From Paracyclopina nana (lineage: Eukaryota > Arthropoda > Copepoda > Cyclopoida > Cyclopettidae), in assembly GCA_019096065.1 (NCBI GenBank), contig JAGUCH010000007.1, forward strand, positions 5,788,501 through 5,852,500: 64,000 nucleotides of DNA, read 5' to 3'. Shown piece by piece: positions 1 to 11,513 of the stretch (position 1 is the stretch's first letter; each line of letters begins with the position of its first letter). A program made the position numbers and the translations under genes. The notes under the pieces are model-generated. The model did no database searches. It had not been told where the DNA came from and worked only from the letters and a program-made list of their open reading frames with translations.

Positions 1-348
1 TCACTCACAACTCAGACGCTTTGAATTTAGGTCACCTTAAACAGAGAATACTTGAAACTGGGGTTACTAAAACCTGAGGTCACTCATAAAACGTATCCCG
101 CTCGAATACTGAGGTCAATCAAATCAGAGGTCACTCCAAAACAAGACACACGCAAACCAAGTTTCCTATTAATGTTTGACCTCTTTAAAATGAAAGCAGA
201 AGAGATTGACAGACAGCTTGTGGAGCTTAACATAGTTGGCAAATGGAATCTGGTTCCACTGGATGCAGCAAAAGACATTTTAAAAAGTGCTGTACGTTGC
301 CACAAAAAATGGAAATTCCCTGGTTCTTCTCAGCATGCAATCACGGTA
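1..348 (+). other. Possible coding exon or chance ORF with a splice donor; AGGTCA-rich start
   Basis: A plus-strand open frame runs from about 52. Its second half (about 170-348) looks protein-like, with charged and hydrophobic residues mixed as in a globular protein, and it runs into a good splice donor (ACG|GTAAGC at 348/349). I do not recognise the product. It lies downstream of the minus-strand GPCR exons and would therefore sit in or beyond that gene. The first 135 bases carry four AGGTCA hexamers at irregular spacing inside a degenerate repeat, which could be nuclear-receptor half-sites or simply the repeat. A chance ORF is quite possible. Confidence 0.2.
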
Positions 349-741
349 AGCCTACTCTAATTTCAAAGATTGAATTTATGTTGCACAACAAAGGTTTACT
401 TCTTTTTTTTCCAAGGTAAAAAAAGCGTTTTTGGAAAAATGCCTTGCTCGTTATGTCATTTAACTGCTGTAATGTTCATCTTGTAATTAAGGAATATGTG
501 TAGGAATTTTGGGGCCCCTCTTTTGAAATAATGCCTACTTGTTGCATTGACAATCTGTTTTTGTGTGAGATTGCTCAAGCATCAATTAAAAGACAATGGG
601 CATGATTCAATCTAGTGGAGTCGGAATTTGCTTAGATTGCTACCCTTAAAAAATAGTACTTTTATTGAGCCACTTAAAATATGCCTCCCAAAAAAATGTT
701 AACAAGAGCTTTCCATTTGATGTTTTTGTATAATTTGCCTA

Positions 742-965
742 GGCTTTCCAAATGGAAAGCTTCCTAAATCGGGGCTCTCCACCAGCTTCATCATTATCCT
801 ATTTATTCAGGCTTTCCCAACCTATGCAGGAATGGAATATTAGCTCTCCATATTATGTCCATTTCTCAATGATAAAAGGCTTTCCAACGGGAAAGCTTCA
901 TAAATCTGGGCTTTCCACCAACTTATTGATTCTTTACTAGGCTGTCCAATCTATTTAGAATGGAT
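742..965 (+). repeat. Two-copy direct repeat, about 136-bp period
   Basis: Two copies of a 'gctttccaa.ggaaagctt' block, each followed by 'taaatc.gggct.tccacca', start near 742 and 878. The copies have diverged clearly, so the duplication is old. It lies in the spacer or intron left of the GPCR exon. Apart from this repeat I see nothing recognisable between 349 and 1134. Confidence 0.5.
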
Positions 966-1134
966 TGGTGCAAATGCTATCCTTGGCTCTCGAATTATTT
1001 GGATAAACTCCAGGCTTTCCATTATTATGGTAAATATCCAGGAGCTTTAAAAGAAGTTGGAAAGCCAGTGAATGAGTGCCATTTTTTTGGGAGATTCCTC
1101 TATTGATGCTATGCATAAACAAGTACTGTAGTAC

Positions 1135-3697
1135 CTCTGCATCCTCGTCAGATTCCTCATTAGGACAAGTGGCTTTCTGGTTGAGATCCGCCATGATTTT
1201 TTGAGTTGAGGCTGTCCAACAAAGGCTGTAATTTGTCCATCCCACCAAGTTGTTGACTTTTGAGCCATTCCCTACCAATTCCGAACTTGGACAAGAAAAC
1301 CAACTTCCATCCTCTAAACATTGCCTAAACACTGATTCTGGAAAAATGGAAAAAATCGCGTTAGCTGAAAATCATTCTACAATTGTTGGCAGGTTTTCAT
1401 AGTGGGCTTTCCCATGAATTCCCAATTTGAAATTTGGGGATTTGCTGGGATTTTGCTCACTGTGTGCTCTGATTGGCAAAGCGTGGATGAAAAAGTTGCT
1501 GATTCAATAAAACGCCTTGGCTGGTCAAAAGTTGATAAGAAATTAGGTTCTGATCATCTGGTCAAATATTGGCAATTTTTTCCTCAAATATCCTGCAAAA
1601 ATAGCAAATGAACGCCAGTTTTCTATGCCTTTTTTCAATTAATTTTGGTACATAAATAAAATATTTATTTTTTCCTTTAATATTTGGATTTGGACAGTTT
1701 CCAAAAACTTAAAATGAAAAGTCTGAATAGGTTTTACGTCAACTTTCTCTTTTTTGCCGAATTTAGCAGTAATAAAATCTTAGCTTTATGCCCAACAATG
1801 GGCTTTTTCACTTGGACAATTGCAAGCTCTTTCCCTTTTGGCTAAAAAAACTGTTGGTCTGTCTGGCCGTAAATTTCGCAAAAATGCATAAAAATGGTCA
1901 TTTTATGTTTTCGTTGGGTTGAAAGAAGCAAGCTTGATTTTGGTAAAAAAAAGCCTTTTTTCCATACTAATCGAGGAAAGCTATTTCACGCTTTATCGCG
2001 CTTTTGCTCGTCGGTACCATAACAAATATGCCACAACAAGTAGGCATTTTCTCATTTCCTTTTGTTTATAACCCTCTAGTGGCATAAGAAAATCAATCTC
2101 CTCCAAAAGAAATCATTTACCCCATTTTATGTTGGATTTGGACCGTTAATATGTGATTTATGTGTCTAATAAATGTGTCAAGATGTGAAAAATTGAGTCA
2201 AAAGAAAAGTATTCTCCATACAGCCACACAAATATCAAGCTTTTCTTAAAGGCCAAATTCATTGTAAAAGATTGTTGCCAATATTTGATATTCATAAAAT
2301 TCAGCTTTCGAAACTGAATGTGGGATAGTTTGCATAAAATCAAGTCTCATTAATTGATAACTTGGAATGAACTTGACTTCTTGTCAAAAAATGAGTTTAT
2401 GTTACAAGCTCTTACGAATGTCGTCAAATTGTTATTTTTCAATTTATAGCACTTTATTTGCATCAGCTTGAATTTTCACTGTTCCGTATAAAGAAAATAT
2501 TATTCAAGCCTTAATTATTTTCAATTATGATAATTTAATCAAGGTTGACTTAGTGGATCATTTCCCATTTAAATTAAACCTTTCAAATAACATTTTGACG
2601 ACATTTAAATTTTTGTCGCAAGAGTCAATTTTTTTGGCATAATCATGCATTCATAACAAATATGAAGCCAATGAGACTTGATTTGTCACAAGTCCAATTT
2701 GCTGTCAGTTTCGAAAACTGAATTTGGGCTACAAAGGTGCAAAGGCGTGGTTGGGCTATTATAGGGTACTGGAAATCGGCCCATATTTCGCCCAGCGGTC
2801 AGCGCGTAGATTCTCAGATGGCTGAAAGCTGCCTGCGTGTGCCATCTCAGATGGCAAAATGCATAGTTCTGCCTTAATTTATTTAGAAAAGGGGCATTTT
2901 TTCAAGCCCAATTTACTTATGGCACTAAAAAAATACGATTTTGTTATAATCTTACCATTTTGCAAGATCTTGTTTGCTAAATAATCAACTTTTTTGCCAA
3001 CTTTAAGGCTGGCGTTTGGGCTGGCTTTTGGGCCTGCTTGTGCATCAATTAAAAGTGCTACTAGATCAGCCTACGCAATAAAAGTGGCTACTTTAATTTA
3101 TTCAGCTGGCTCTTTATGGCTTTTATTGAGATCAAATTCTGGTAACGACTCCGATCCAAAATGGCCAATGGGTCATCTGCGATCACGCGAACATGACGTC
3201 AAGCCATCTGAATTTAACGCCATCTAGTGCACAGTGCTTTGCTCCGAGTCCCTATTGGGTCGTTTGTTTAGGGTCTGAGCAATAAAAAACCAGAGTAGAG
3301 ATGCATTTATTCCTGCATTGCTACCTTGTGGAGGGAGGCAAAAAATGGCTTACTTTCACTATCTAGTCCTCTCACACCTTCAGGACATTTTTGCCAGACT
3401 TTCTCCCCAGCTTTTGTTCTTGGCCAGCAAAGAAAAGAATCAAAAACCATGGGGCAAAACACTCCACCATTCCCCTCAAAAGGTGAACTTTCTTCACTTG
3501 AAGTGGAATCTAAAATTGGAAGAATTAATGTCTCATCTAACTCGATTTCAGCAATTGAGTTCTTACTGTCAACCATGTCATATTCCTCATCATCCTCAGC
3601 AAAGACATAGCTGCCATTTTGGGCTCTGATGGCTGCCAAAATGTTGGAAGGGCAAGATCTGTGCTGCACTCCAAGGGATGTAGCCATGGTCATTTGC
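1135..3697 (-). CDS. Class B (secretin-family) GPCR, N-terminal hormone-binding domain, partial gene
   Basis: Two minus-strand exons, 3697-3354 and 1337-1135, encode an extracellular hormone receptor domain. Exon A has an ATG at 3693, an acidic serine-rich stretch, then 'FCPMVFDSFLCWPRTKAG' and 'CPEGVRGLD'. Exon B continues with 'FRQCLEDGSWF' and 'GWTNYSLC'. The Cys, Trp and WxNYxxC pattern is that of calcitonin/DH31/PDF-type class B receptors, which sense peptide hormones at the cell surface and signal through G proteins. The splice is consistent: donor A|GTAAGC leaves one base, the acceptor TTTCCAG supplies two. Exon B ends after an acidic run at GAG|GTACTA. The 7TM exons were not found in the window and should lie to the left. 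No signal peptide is visible after the ATG, so an upstream exon may be missing. The loop between the last cysteines carries an unusual Gly/Asn-rich insert. The exact receptor subtype is unresolved. Confidence 0.8.
2298..2350 (-). repeat. Dispersed 50-nt hairpin element
   Basis: On the minus strand ATGAGACTTGATT is followed 33 nt after its first base by TCAGTTTCGAAAGCTGA. Confidence 0.7.
2671..2726 (+). repeat. Dispersed 50-nt hairpin element
   Basis: ATGAGACTTGATT, then 34 nt from its start TCAGTTTCGAAAACTGA, a perfect stem. Confidence 0.75.
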
Positions 3698-5006
3698 CTG
3701 TAAGCAGAAGGCACATAATTTAGCTTGACAAAATACTCATCTATCTAACAAAAATCTAATGTGACTTCATTCATTGCTATGAAGATATGTCATAAATAAT
3801 TTTTTTGAGTAGGAATTTTAATAGGGAATTGAGCTTAGAGTTTTCATGATCAGTTTTGGCCACATGATATTATAGTGGCTTTCTAAATTAAAAAGGAGCT
3901 GAATGTTGGCTTATATAGCATCAATATTATGAATAGATGACTGAAAATTAATTTTAAGTTCATAGGTTGTACCTTTGAGATAAAAGATCAAAAGGTATGA
4001 GACTCGGTTCTATGTACTTCATTTTAGCTTTCAGTCCGTTTACTGAACTTGAACTCACAAGGGGAATGTTTCCAAAAAATAACTGTCAATCCAATTTGGT
4101 CATTGCTTCAAAGAAATTGGTGTGACATTAAAGCAGAGTTGATGGCTTTCAAGTCATAAAGTGGCCTCTATTTTTAGTAGGATGAGGCTGAAAAAAGCAA
4201 TTTCAATAAAATTGCCACAAAATACGCGGCAAACAAGGCTGTTTTATCTTTGTTCCAAATGCCATTAAATAGTCGTAAACTTCAAGTGTCTGTAGCATGA
4301 AGAAAGGTTGGACTTTTTCAAGGCAGAAAACTTTTCTTGTCAGCTGGGTTAAAACAGATTAAAAGCAACTAAATGTCACCTAAAGTTAGTGTAAAAAAGT
4401 CATGAGTGATCTCACCTGAAAAACTGCAAACTGCATTCCTCAACAACAAAAAAGGTGAGTACAAAAAATCAGAACTCAGCATTCTTGTCTGATATTTTAT
4501 TCATCAGACTTTAGCTTTAAAAAAAATCAGTTTTTTTAATATTAGCAGTTATTTTTTAGTTATTTATTGGCTTCAGACTCTAAATTGCCTTTTTTATATC
4601 GCGTCTAAGGATATTTATTTTTGTTACCTTTTTGCGTCTGCTGTCTCCCTTTTTTGCTGTCGTGAGATCCCAATCTTGACTGAGGCTCCAAAAGAGAGGC
4701 CAAACGGCCTCCGCCAGCGACCTCGGATTTGTGGAGGCCGCGGCTGTGCGCGCGTTTTCGGACTTCCAAGCAACTTTTGCCATACTACAACCTGGTGATC
4801 AATCAACATTTGCCATATTTGCTGAAGTTGTTGCCGAATTTTTTGCCACATGCCCACTGAAACATGGCATAATCTACAATAATCCGAATTTTTTCTTGTC
4901 TAAAAAAACTAAACATTTTGGGAGAATAAATATCGCTTCAAGGAATTTTCAGTTTTTTATGCTAAATTAAAAAATATATCAGCTTGATCTCATAATAAGG
5001 GGTGTA
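3698..5006. other. Upstream spacer of the GPCR exons, no gene seen
   Basis: Mostly AT-rich sequence. One copy of the dispersed hairpin element lies at 3997-4053. A short CpG-richer patch at 4625-4790 contains 'gaggccaaacggcctc', a near palindrome. It gives overlapping short ORFs on both strands, none with recognisable protein features. An upstream GPCR exon encoding a signal peptide could lie here or further right, but I could not identify one. Confidence 0.4.
3997..4053 (+). repeat. Dispersed 50-nt hairpin element
   Basis: ATGAGACTCGGTT, then TTCAGTCCGTTTACTGAA. Loop differs, stem kept. Confidence 0.6.
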
Positions 5007-5232
5007 CTGGTAAAAGGCACTTTTTGGGAAAGGCACCTACATAAATTGGCACTAATATAAAAGGCACCATACAATATAAGCACTTAAATAAAAGGCGCTA
5101 TGTAATATTATTGGCACCCCTTGAATAAGGCACCCATCTGAAAATTATTTGATCGCTTTGGATAAAAAAAATCAGTGTTCGCAACTTTGGACAACTTTTG
5201 AAAGTGCAAGTATGAAACCTGCCTTTTACCAG
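5007..5232. mobile_element. Small fold-back-like element with GGCAC repeats
   Basis: The ends are perfect 13-bp inverted repeats: CTGGTAAAAGGCA at 5007-5019 and TGCCTTTTACCAG at 5220-5232. The left half consists of degenerate repeats of an AAAGGCACC..ATA word. It ends 26 bp before the MITE that starts at 5259. No coding capacity. Confidence 0.55.
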
Positions 5233-5258
5233 CAGAGCCATAATTAGGTGACTCAATA

Positions 5259-6837
5259 TCCCGTTCATGTGCAAAGCTGCTTTTCGGAAAGTAAAAAATT
5301 GTCATAAGGCAACGGAGTTTTGCTACCAAACCACTTAAGAAGGGCTTCTCAACTAGTTGAACCTGGAATCGAGTTAACAAATTTAGGGCAATATTCCGAT
5401 AAACATTGATTATTTCGGCTGCATGCACTTTGCCCCTAGCCGTTTGCCCCTAGCCATTTACCCCTAGAATGCCCCTAAGATTTTTGCCCCTAAAGACTTT
5501 TGCCCCCAAGACATTTTCCCTTAGACACATTCGCCCCTAGACATGTTTGCCCCTGGGATTTTTGCCCCTGAAGATGCTTGCCCCTTAGATGTTTGCCCCT
5601 GAATATATTTTCCCCTTGTATTTTTGCCCATTGTACTTTTGCCCCTAGGACTTTTGCCCCTAGGACTTTTGCCCCTAGGACTTTTGCCCCTAGGACTTTT
5701 GCCCCTAGGACTTTTGCCCCTAAGACTTTTGCCCGTAGGACTTTTGCCCCTTGGACTTTTGCCCCTTGAACTTTTGCCCCTTGAACTTTTGCCTCCAAGA
5801 TGGTTGCCCACAACATTTTCACTTCATTATTTCATGATGATTTGCATTTTGTAATAATTTTACATAACAAAACCTTCTTTAACCGGAATCCTAAACTAAC
5901 CTAACCTGATCCTATCCAAAACAATCATTTTTTCTGCTTTTACAAGTAATAGTTTTATTAATTTTTAATAAGCTGATTGGATTGAGGCAATATATAATCT
6001 TATCCCTAAAATGACTTATTTTAGGAATTTTTATAGTCCAATTGGTGCTGAAAGTTCATTTCAAATTGGACAAATTGTCAACTCGAGTCAACAGTGCAGT
6101 AGCAACCTACCCATGAGCAAAATTCCTAAGGGCAACATTTTACTGGTACTTGGGGCAAAAGTGCCTGAGGCAACATCCCTAGGGGTAAAAATCCAAGGGC
6201 AAAAATCCAAGGGGCAAAAAACTAAGGGGCAAAAACCAAGGGGCAAAAAACCAAGGGGCAAAACCAAGGGGCAAAAACCAAGGGGCAAAAACCAAGGGGC
6301 AAAACCAAGGGGCAAAAACCAAGGGGCAAAAATCCAAGGGGCAAATATATCCAGGGGCAATCATCTAAGGGGCAAGTGTCTTCAGGGGCAAAAATCCTTG
6401 GGGCAAACGTGTGTAGGAGCAAAAATACCAAGGGCAAATGTAGTGGGGGTGACTGTCTCTAAGGACAAAGATCTTAGGGGCAAACGTCTACAGGGGCAAA
6501 CGGCCTGGGGCAAACATATCAGGGGTAAACGGCTAGGGGCAAAAGTCTTGAGACCGATTATTTTACCTGTTTCTTACATGTAATAACTCTACAATTTTTG
6601 AGTTGGTTCATGTGAATTTGTGTTAAACATATTGATTCAAAAGTAACCAGTTTGGCACTGAAATTGAAATAAACTTTGAGTGTTTACTTTTCAATAGCCT
6701 TAAAGTTGACCCGTTTTTTCCTAAGTATTAGCATCAGCAGAAGTTTACTTTTGCGTTTGTCATAAGACAATTTTTCTCCTTTCCATAAGGCGTTCGACTT
6801 GCATTATCGTAAGGAATTTGGGGGCACATGAACGGGA
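5259..6837 (+). mobile_element. MITE, copy 1 (TCCCGTTCATGTGC ends), split by a fold-back element
   Basis: The element begins TCCCGTTCATGTGC and ends GCACATGAACGGGA, flanked by TA on both sides. Its two halves (5259-5421 and about 6570-6837) align with the uninterrupted copy at 49733-50165. That copy serves as an empty-site reference, showing that about 1.15 kb inserted here near 5422. The ORFs inside it have no protein features. The ends and internal words resemble the 407-bp MITE family at 45 kb. Confidence 0.8.
5422..6569. mobile_element. Fold-back element with long minisatellite arms
   Basis: The left arm (about 5430-5812) is an array of ~15-bp units of the type TTGCCCCTAGGACTT. The right arm (about 6118-6556) is a similar array in inverse orientation (AGGGGCAAAAACCA). 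A single-copy spacer of about 300 bp separates them. Both outer edges read TTTGCCCCTAGCCGTTT when viewed from outside. It sits inside the MITE of 5259-6837, possibly with a CTG duplication. The in-frame 'GAKVL' and 'PLGLL' peptide repeats are by-products of the tandem units, not proteins. Confidence 0.75.
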
Positions 6838-6994
6838 TATAAAAATGTTGTGAAAAACATTGGCTAAAATATGGCATGACCTAATAACAAGGTTTTTTTT
6901 GCCTGCCTGAGAAGGTGAAATTGATATCGGTTTTCAGAATTGGAAAGCCGCAGCTTTCATTTAGTGAAAAAAAGCAACATTTTAAGGTAGAGCT

Positions 6995-7000
6995 TTTATT
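6995..7000 (-). terminator. Poly(A) signal of the TTD14-like gene
   Basis: AATAAA on the minus strand (TTTATT on plus) begins 15 bases past the TAA stop at 7018-7016. The 3' UTR is therefore very short. Confidence 0.6.
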
Positions 7001-7015
7001 TTTGAATGTAATAAT

Positions 7016-10000
7016 TTAATCATCATCACTGGCAATTTCCGAGCCTGAGGAGAAGAATCCGGCATCTGTGGAGTGAATGGCCCTGAATCGAGCATCGTGA
7101 GCGAGAATGATTCCATCCACAAAAGCTTCATCCTCATTCATTGGCATCAAACTGTGGCAGAAATCTTTTGTGTTGTCCATCCATTCACATCTGTGTTAAA
7201 TAAAGAATCAAAAGCCCGCCATTTTTTTTTCTTACCTTCTTGTACATTTTTCAATTTCACAAATTGTTAAGCCAGCCATCTTAAAAATGGAAATTAGGGT
7301 AAAAATGCCTTCATTTTTCTGCTTTTTCTCCTAGCTTTTTTTTCATCAAAGAAATGACTAAAGTAGGAAAAGGCCACTAATAAAAAGTTTACACCCAACA
7401 TTGCCATAAAAGATAAGAGATATTTCCTACATTTAATTGCACTGTGGGGTAAATGTTCTCTTCAAGCCCCTCCCTCTCTCATAACACTTTTATGCACTTG
7501 GACTGATTCTCATTACTTAACCTTAATAATTGGCTGAAGCCTCTAAGTTGGAGCCTTTTGAGTGCAATTTATGAGAACGTACAACCATAGAACTCGGCTA
7601 AAAAAATAGGCTTCTCTTTTTAAAAGAAGCTATGCATGGATCAAAAAAATCCCCCCTTGAATTGTGGCTGACAAAAAAGTTGGCTTATTTACCTTAGGGA
7701 TAAGTTGTACATAGAGAAAGCTGGATCTCCCGTGACTTCTTCCACAATGGTCAGAAATGGCGGGAGCTGCGATTTCAGATGACCACTTGGAAGTGTTGAA
7801 AAAGTTTCCAGTAGCATCAATCCTCTGCATCGTGGATGACAAGGATCCCTTTGAAAAAATCCAATTATAAAATTCCATTTCAATTTTTTGGCTTAGTAAA
7901 ATATTTGGCTGCTTTCTATTTAGTTGAATTTCAGTTTTCATTATTGAAAATGTACTAAAAACTAATTTTGAAGGCTGTTTATTTTTGGTGTTTTGCCTTT
8001 TTTGCTTTTTTTGCTTTTTTTTAGCTTTTTTGGTCACCTGTAGATATCCAGTTGGTATTGTTGGTGGTTGTACATAAAACATCTGCGGGTTTTGTAAACT
8101 GGAAGCCTCTTTTGATCCACATGATTTAGAAGATATTCATAGTCCTTCCGTGTCAAAGGGGTTTTGACCTCGATCGTTTGGCCTTTACACTCTGGCCTTC
8201 GGACAGTGCAAGTATAGGACCAACGGCCATCGTGGCCCCTTTTACGGAGACGACTTTGTGCTCCAGGATTATTAGACTAAAAAATTAAAATTCATTCCAT
8301 AAAAGGCTAAAAAACTCAAATTCTAGCTATGTAGTTTTCATTAATTCTTTTCCCACTTTTGTACTAAATCTTATCTCATTAGAAAAAGGGCAATTTTGGC
8401 TTTTTCGCATCGATATTGTATTGAATAACAAATGGAGTTGCCATCAATATTTTATTTATTTGTTGCCTGATTGGCTCAATACTCTCCTTTTGACAGAACA
8501 TCACAAAGAAGAACAAGTTGCGCAATTTCCAAGTTGCACTTGATGCTCTTGTCTCATTTTACATATTTGGGTTACTTTTTACGTCATAAGAAAGTCACAT
8601 TATACCATGTTTACTCGAATACCATTTCATCTTTTTGAGTACTTTTTTCACCTGTTGCAAGTAGTGGTGGACCACTTCAAAGTCTGTGAACTTGGGGAAA
8701 AAGTTGTCCTCGGGCAAAGGCCCTGACACGTAAAATTTGACCTTTTTCGAATTGGCCTTGAAACGGTCTCCGCAATCCAAGCCGATTCTCTTCACCACAA
8801 CGTCAATCAAGTGCTTCAACTGGAAAGGTAAGTACTTATAGCTTTACTATGAAGAAAGCCTATTTTAATATTCCTTTGAGATGTATTATTCTTTTAAATT
8901 CATTGTGAACAACTTGTTGATCTTCCCTTATATTGCAATACATGTTGCAACTTATTTTTGCACTTTTGTCAAGTTAAAGTGTTTTTTAGCCAATATTTCA
9001 ACATATTCTGTTTTCTGCAATAACTTTTTGGAAAAATGGTGAATTTCAATCCAAAAATGGAAAAATAATGCATTTTTAAAACCAAAATATGATCACAAAA
9101 CGAGATTTAATATACTCAAGATTTTGCTTTCTAGGTTGCCAAAGCTGGAAAATGAACAAAAAGCCATGGAAATTATCATCAAAAAATATCTTTTCAAATT
9201 GACTTCATCAACTGCTCACAGTATGGGCTCAAATTCAAATGAATAAGAAAAAAGTACCTTCGTCTCAAAGTCAGATCTGTTGTCCACAACATCTACATAT
9301 GGATGCTCTGCCCACGCTTGAATGGCTCTTTTGTCCCTTTCTCTGGCCAATTCCAGGCCCTCAAATCTGGCTGCATGGTCATCCACAGAGTAGAAATCTT
9401 CTGCTCCGTTGGCAGCTGAAATCATGTGGACCACGTGGTGGTATCTGTCCTCACACATCGACTCTTCTTGAAGGTTCATCTTCTTCAGCAATTCAATCCA
9501 CTGCATTGGCTCAATGTAAGCTGAAGCATCCATCAAGCCACGATCGCAAATGACTAGGCAGTTCTAGAATTGCAGAAAAACAAGAGATTTTTTTCCTCCC
9601 CATCAATATTTGCTGCGCATGTTTGCGCAAGAGTCTACTACAACAGCTGCTGAAATATTTATGTACAGCTTTCACCATTACTTCTCTTTTTTGGTTTGCA
9701 GGCTTGAAATGATGATCTAATTGTAGGATTTGCATATACTTTGCTATTGAAGGAAATTGGCCTTGGCCAATTCTTTTTGATGAAATGGCCCTTGCAGGAC
9801 CAGGACTTGGACTATGGCTACTATCATGACCAAGTCCTGAAAAAACCTTTGGTATCCTAGTATGTAACTTTTCTTGCTACATAAATATCTAATATACTAA
9901 GTGTAAGCTATCCACTTGCCATTTGCAAATTAGCTTTACTCATGCAAAATGACCTTGCAGCTAAAATTACCTGATCACTTTTGGCTGCCATGGTGAAGTA

Positions 10001-11074
10001 AGTGTCCTCTAATGCGATCATCGTTTTAATCAGATTTTCCTAGGTGAAAGAGATGGGTGAGAAAGGTTTCTCTTGTTTTGCTCCAACTTTTTTGCCATCA
10101 CTTTTACCTGAAAGTCAAAAACTTGCTCTTCATTGAGCTCGCCAAAAGCAATTCCACCTGACATCAGAACCGTTGCAGTTTCAGGCACTCTGAAAACTTT
10201 CCATCCAAGATTCTCAAAAAATGTGGCTAATTTGGCCTGCAAAAAAAGGGGAGAAAAACTTTCAGATTCTTGCTCCAATTGTACTGCATACTGCAGTCTG
10301 GTAAAAGTAGTGAAGTAATAAATAAGTTAGCCCTTTTTTGCCAGCAAAAATATTTTCAAATCAAACATGTTGAATCGAGGCTCATTTTGTTGCTGTTTTT
10401 CTGATTTGATTTCAGTGTCCCAAACTGAATTTTGATGCTTTAATCACATTTTATATTTTAGCTTGCAAAATTATATTTCTTGCTAGCTCTATAGTTCTTT
10501 TTGAGGCAACTCAATTCACATGTAGCAAAACTCAAACTTTGAGCAAATAGAGCAAATATTGTACTCAAAACCTAAAGAACTAAGTAAATGTATCCGAATC
10601 TGAAATTGTTGGCTTCAAGATTTCCCTAGACTTTTTGATAGACATAATTTTTTGTGTACCTGTCCTGTTGTTTTCCCACCACATGGTCCGCCAGTGAGAA
10701 CCAATTTGTATACTCTTCTGCTTGGATGGGCACCCTAAAAAAAGTGGAAAGCCAGAGGTAACTTTGAATAGCATCAGAGTAATCTCAGCAAAAACCAATC
10801 TAGTGGCAGCTTAATTAATATTCCTGAAGATAATCTGATTTCCTTTGATAATCTTTTCAAACACTCTAGCCAAAATCAACAAAAGCCCTGAAACTGCATT
10901 CTTAAATGATATCCTTCAATGGTTGAGGGAAAGAAAGAGCAGAACAAAATGGAAAAACTTTCTTGACATTCTAGCTCAAACAAAGTTGACTTTTAGGAAA
11001 CTATAAAAAGAGCATAATTAATTAATTACCTGTAACAAGGTGTCTGTGTCCATATTTCCATGGAAGTCTTTCAT
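7016..11074 (-). CDS. Ttd14: TTD14-like nucleotide-binding protein (TRPL translocation defect 14 homologue)
   Basis: Complete gene of nine coding exons: 11074-11030, 10734-10660, 10236-10108, 10039-9971, 9563-9258, 8819-8652, 8276-8038, 7848-7693, 7190-7016. All have GT-AG borders and matching phases, giving 453 codons including the stop. The protein starts MKDFHGNMD. Walker A '[11 protein letters not shown]' lies at residues 32-42, then '[14 protein letters not shown]', '[14 protein letters not shown]' and '[11 protein letters not shown]'-type text (here [18 protein letters not shown]). A C-terminal half has '[18 protein letters not shown]', '[10 protein letters not shown]', '[14 protein letters not shown]' and '[16 protein letters not shown]'. 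This order is typical of TTD14, described in flies as a GTP- and phosphoinositide-binding factor for TRPL channel trafficking; its P-loop domain precedes a CYTH-like fold. The last exon ends in an acidic SDDD tail I cannot match to the family. No breaks seen; it looks functional. Confidence 0.9.
9803..9841. other. Short perfect hairpin in a TTD14 intron
   Basis: CAGGACTTGG and CCAAGTCCTG form a 10-bp perfect stem around a loop of about 18 bases. It is too short for a typical miRNA precursor, and no function is evident. Confidence 0.4.
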
Positions 11075-11256
11075 GATTCTTCTGATTGCTTATTTTAGTT
11101 TGTTTATAAAAATATATTGCGTTTTCTATTGAGGAATGTTTTTTTAAGTTAAATCAGGCTGCGTTCATCTGTCTGTGCTGTTGAAGTCAAAAATCCTCGA
11201 ATTCTGTAGCGTGGAATTTCCTTTATCCTGGTCAAAGTTAAACATCGTTTTTAGGG

Positions 11257-11282
11257 CTTCTTCCTTCCTTCCTTCCTTCTTT
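11257..11282. repeat. (CTTC)n microsatellite
   Basis: A run of CTTC units, about 25 bp, in the 5' flank of the TTD14-like gene. Confidence 0.8.
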
Positions 11283-11501
11283 TTGACCTCAGTACTTATT
11301 TGAATTGAGCTGAAAGAAGTCAAAGAATTTCCCATTTAGTGGGCAGTTTACACTGACCCTAATAAAAAAATTGAACTAAAATTAGTGCCAGTGTTTATTC
11401 GCTATAAGGAATGAAAATAAAGTACTCAGCAACATTTTGACGATTTTAGAAAAAGCAGCAAAAAGAAGAGCACAATGAAGTATTTTTATATTTTTTCAAT
11501 T

Positions 11502-11507
11502 TTTATT
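11502..11507 (-). terminator. Poly(A) signal of the W-x-P repeat gene
   Basis: AATAAA on the minus strand begins only 7 bases after the TAA stop (11516-11514), implying an extremely short 3' UTR. Confidence 0.55.
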
Positions 11508-11513
11508 AGTAGA

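Larger units (their letters stand above)
1338..3353 (-). other. Intron splitting the GPCR hormone-binding domain
   Basis: A 2.0 kb intron between the two hormone-domain exons. It contains two copies of the dispersed 50-nt hairpin element (2298-2350 minus, 2671-2726 plus). A block at 2990-3060 has repeated 'GGCTGG/TTTGGG' words that resemble, in inverse orientation, the sequence at 22225-22275. A 'cgccatctag' word at 3222 recurs at 24750 and 25060. Plus-strand ORFs here show no protein features I trust. Confidence 0.6.

Noticed and set aside
3318-3629. Plus-strand ORFs opposite the GPCR exon
   Set aside because: The minus strand carries the class B receptor motifs and fitting splice sites; the plus frames are shadows.
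5108-5428. Minus-strand frame shared with 49648-49854
   Set aside because: The similarity comes from the two copies of one MITE. The frame runs past the MITE end into unrelated sequence.
5490-6583. Long frames of 'GAKVL', 'PLGLL' and 'RGKKP' peptide repeats
   Set aside because: They are translations of the 15-bp tandem units in several frames on both strands. The period is nucleotide-driven and the unit sits in a fold-back element.
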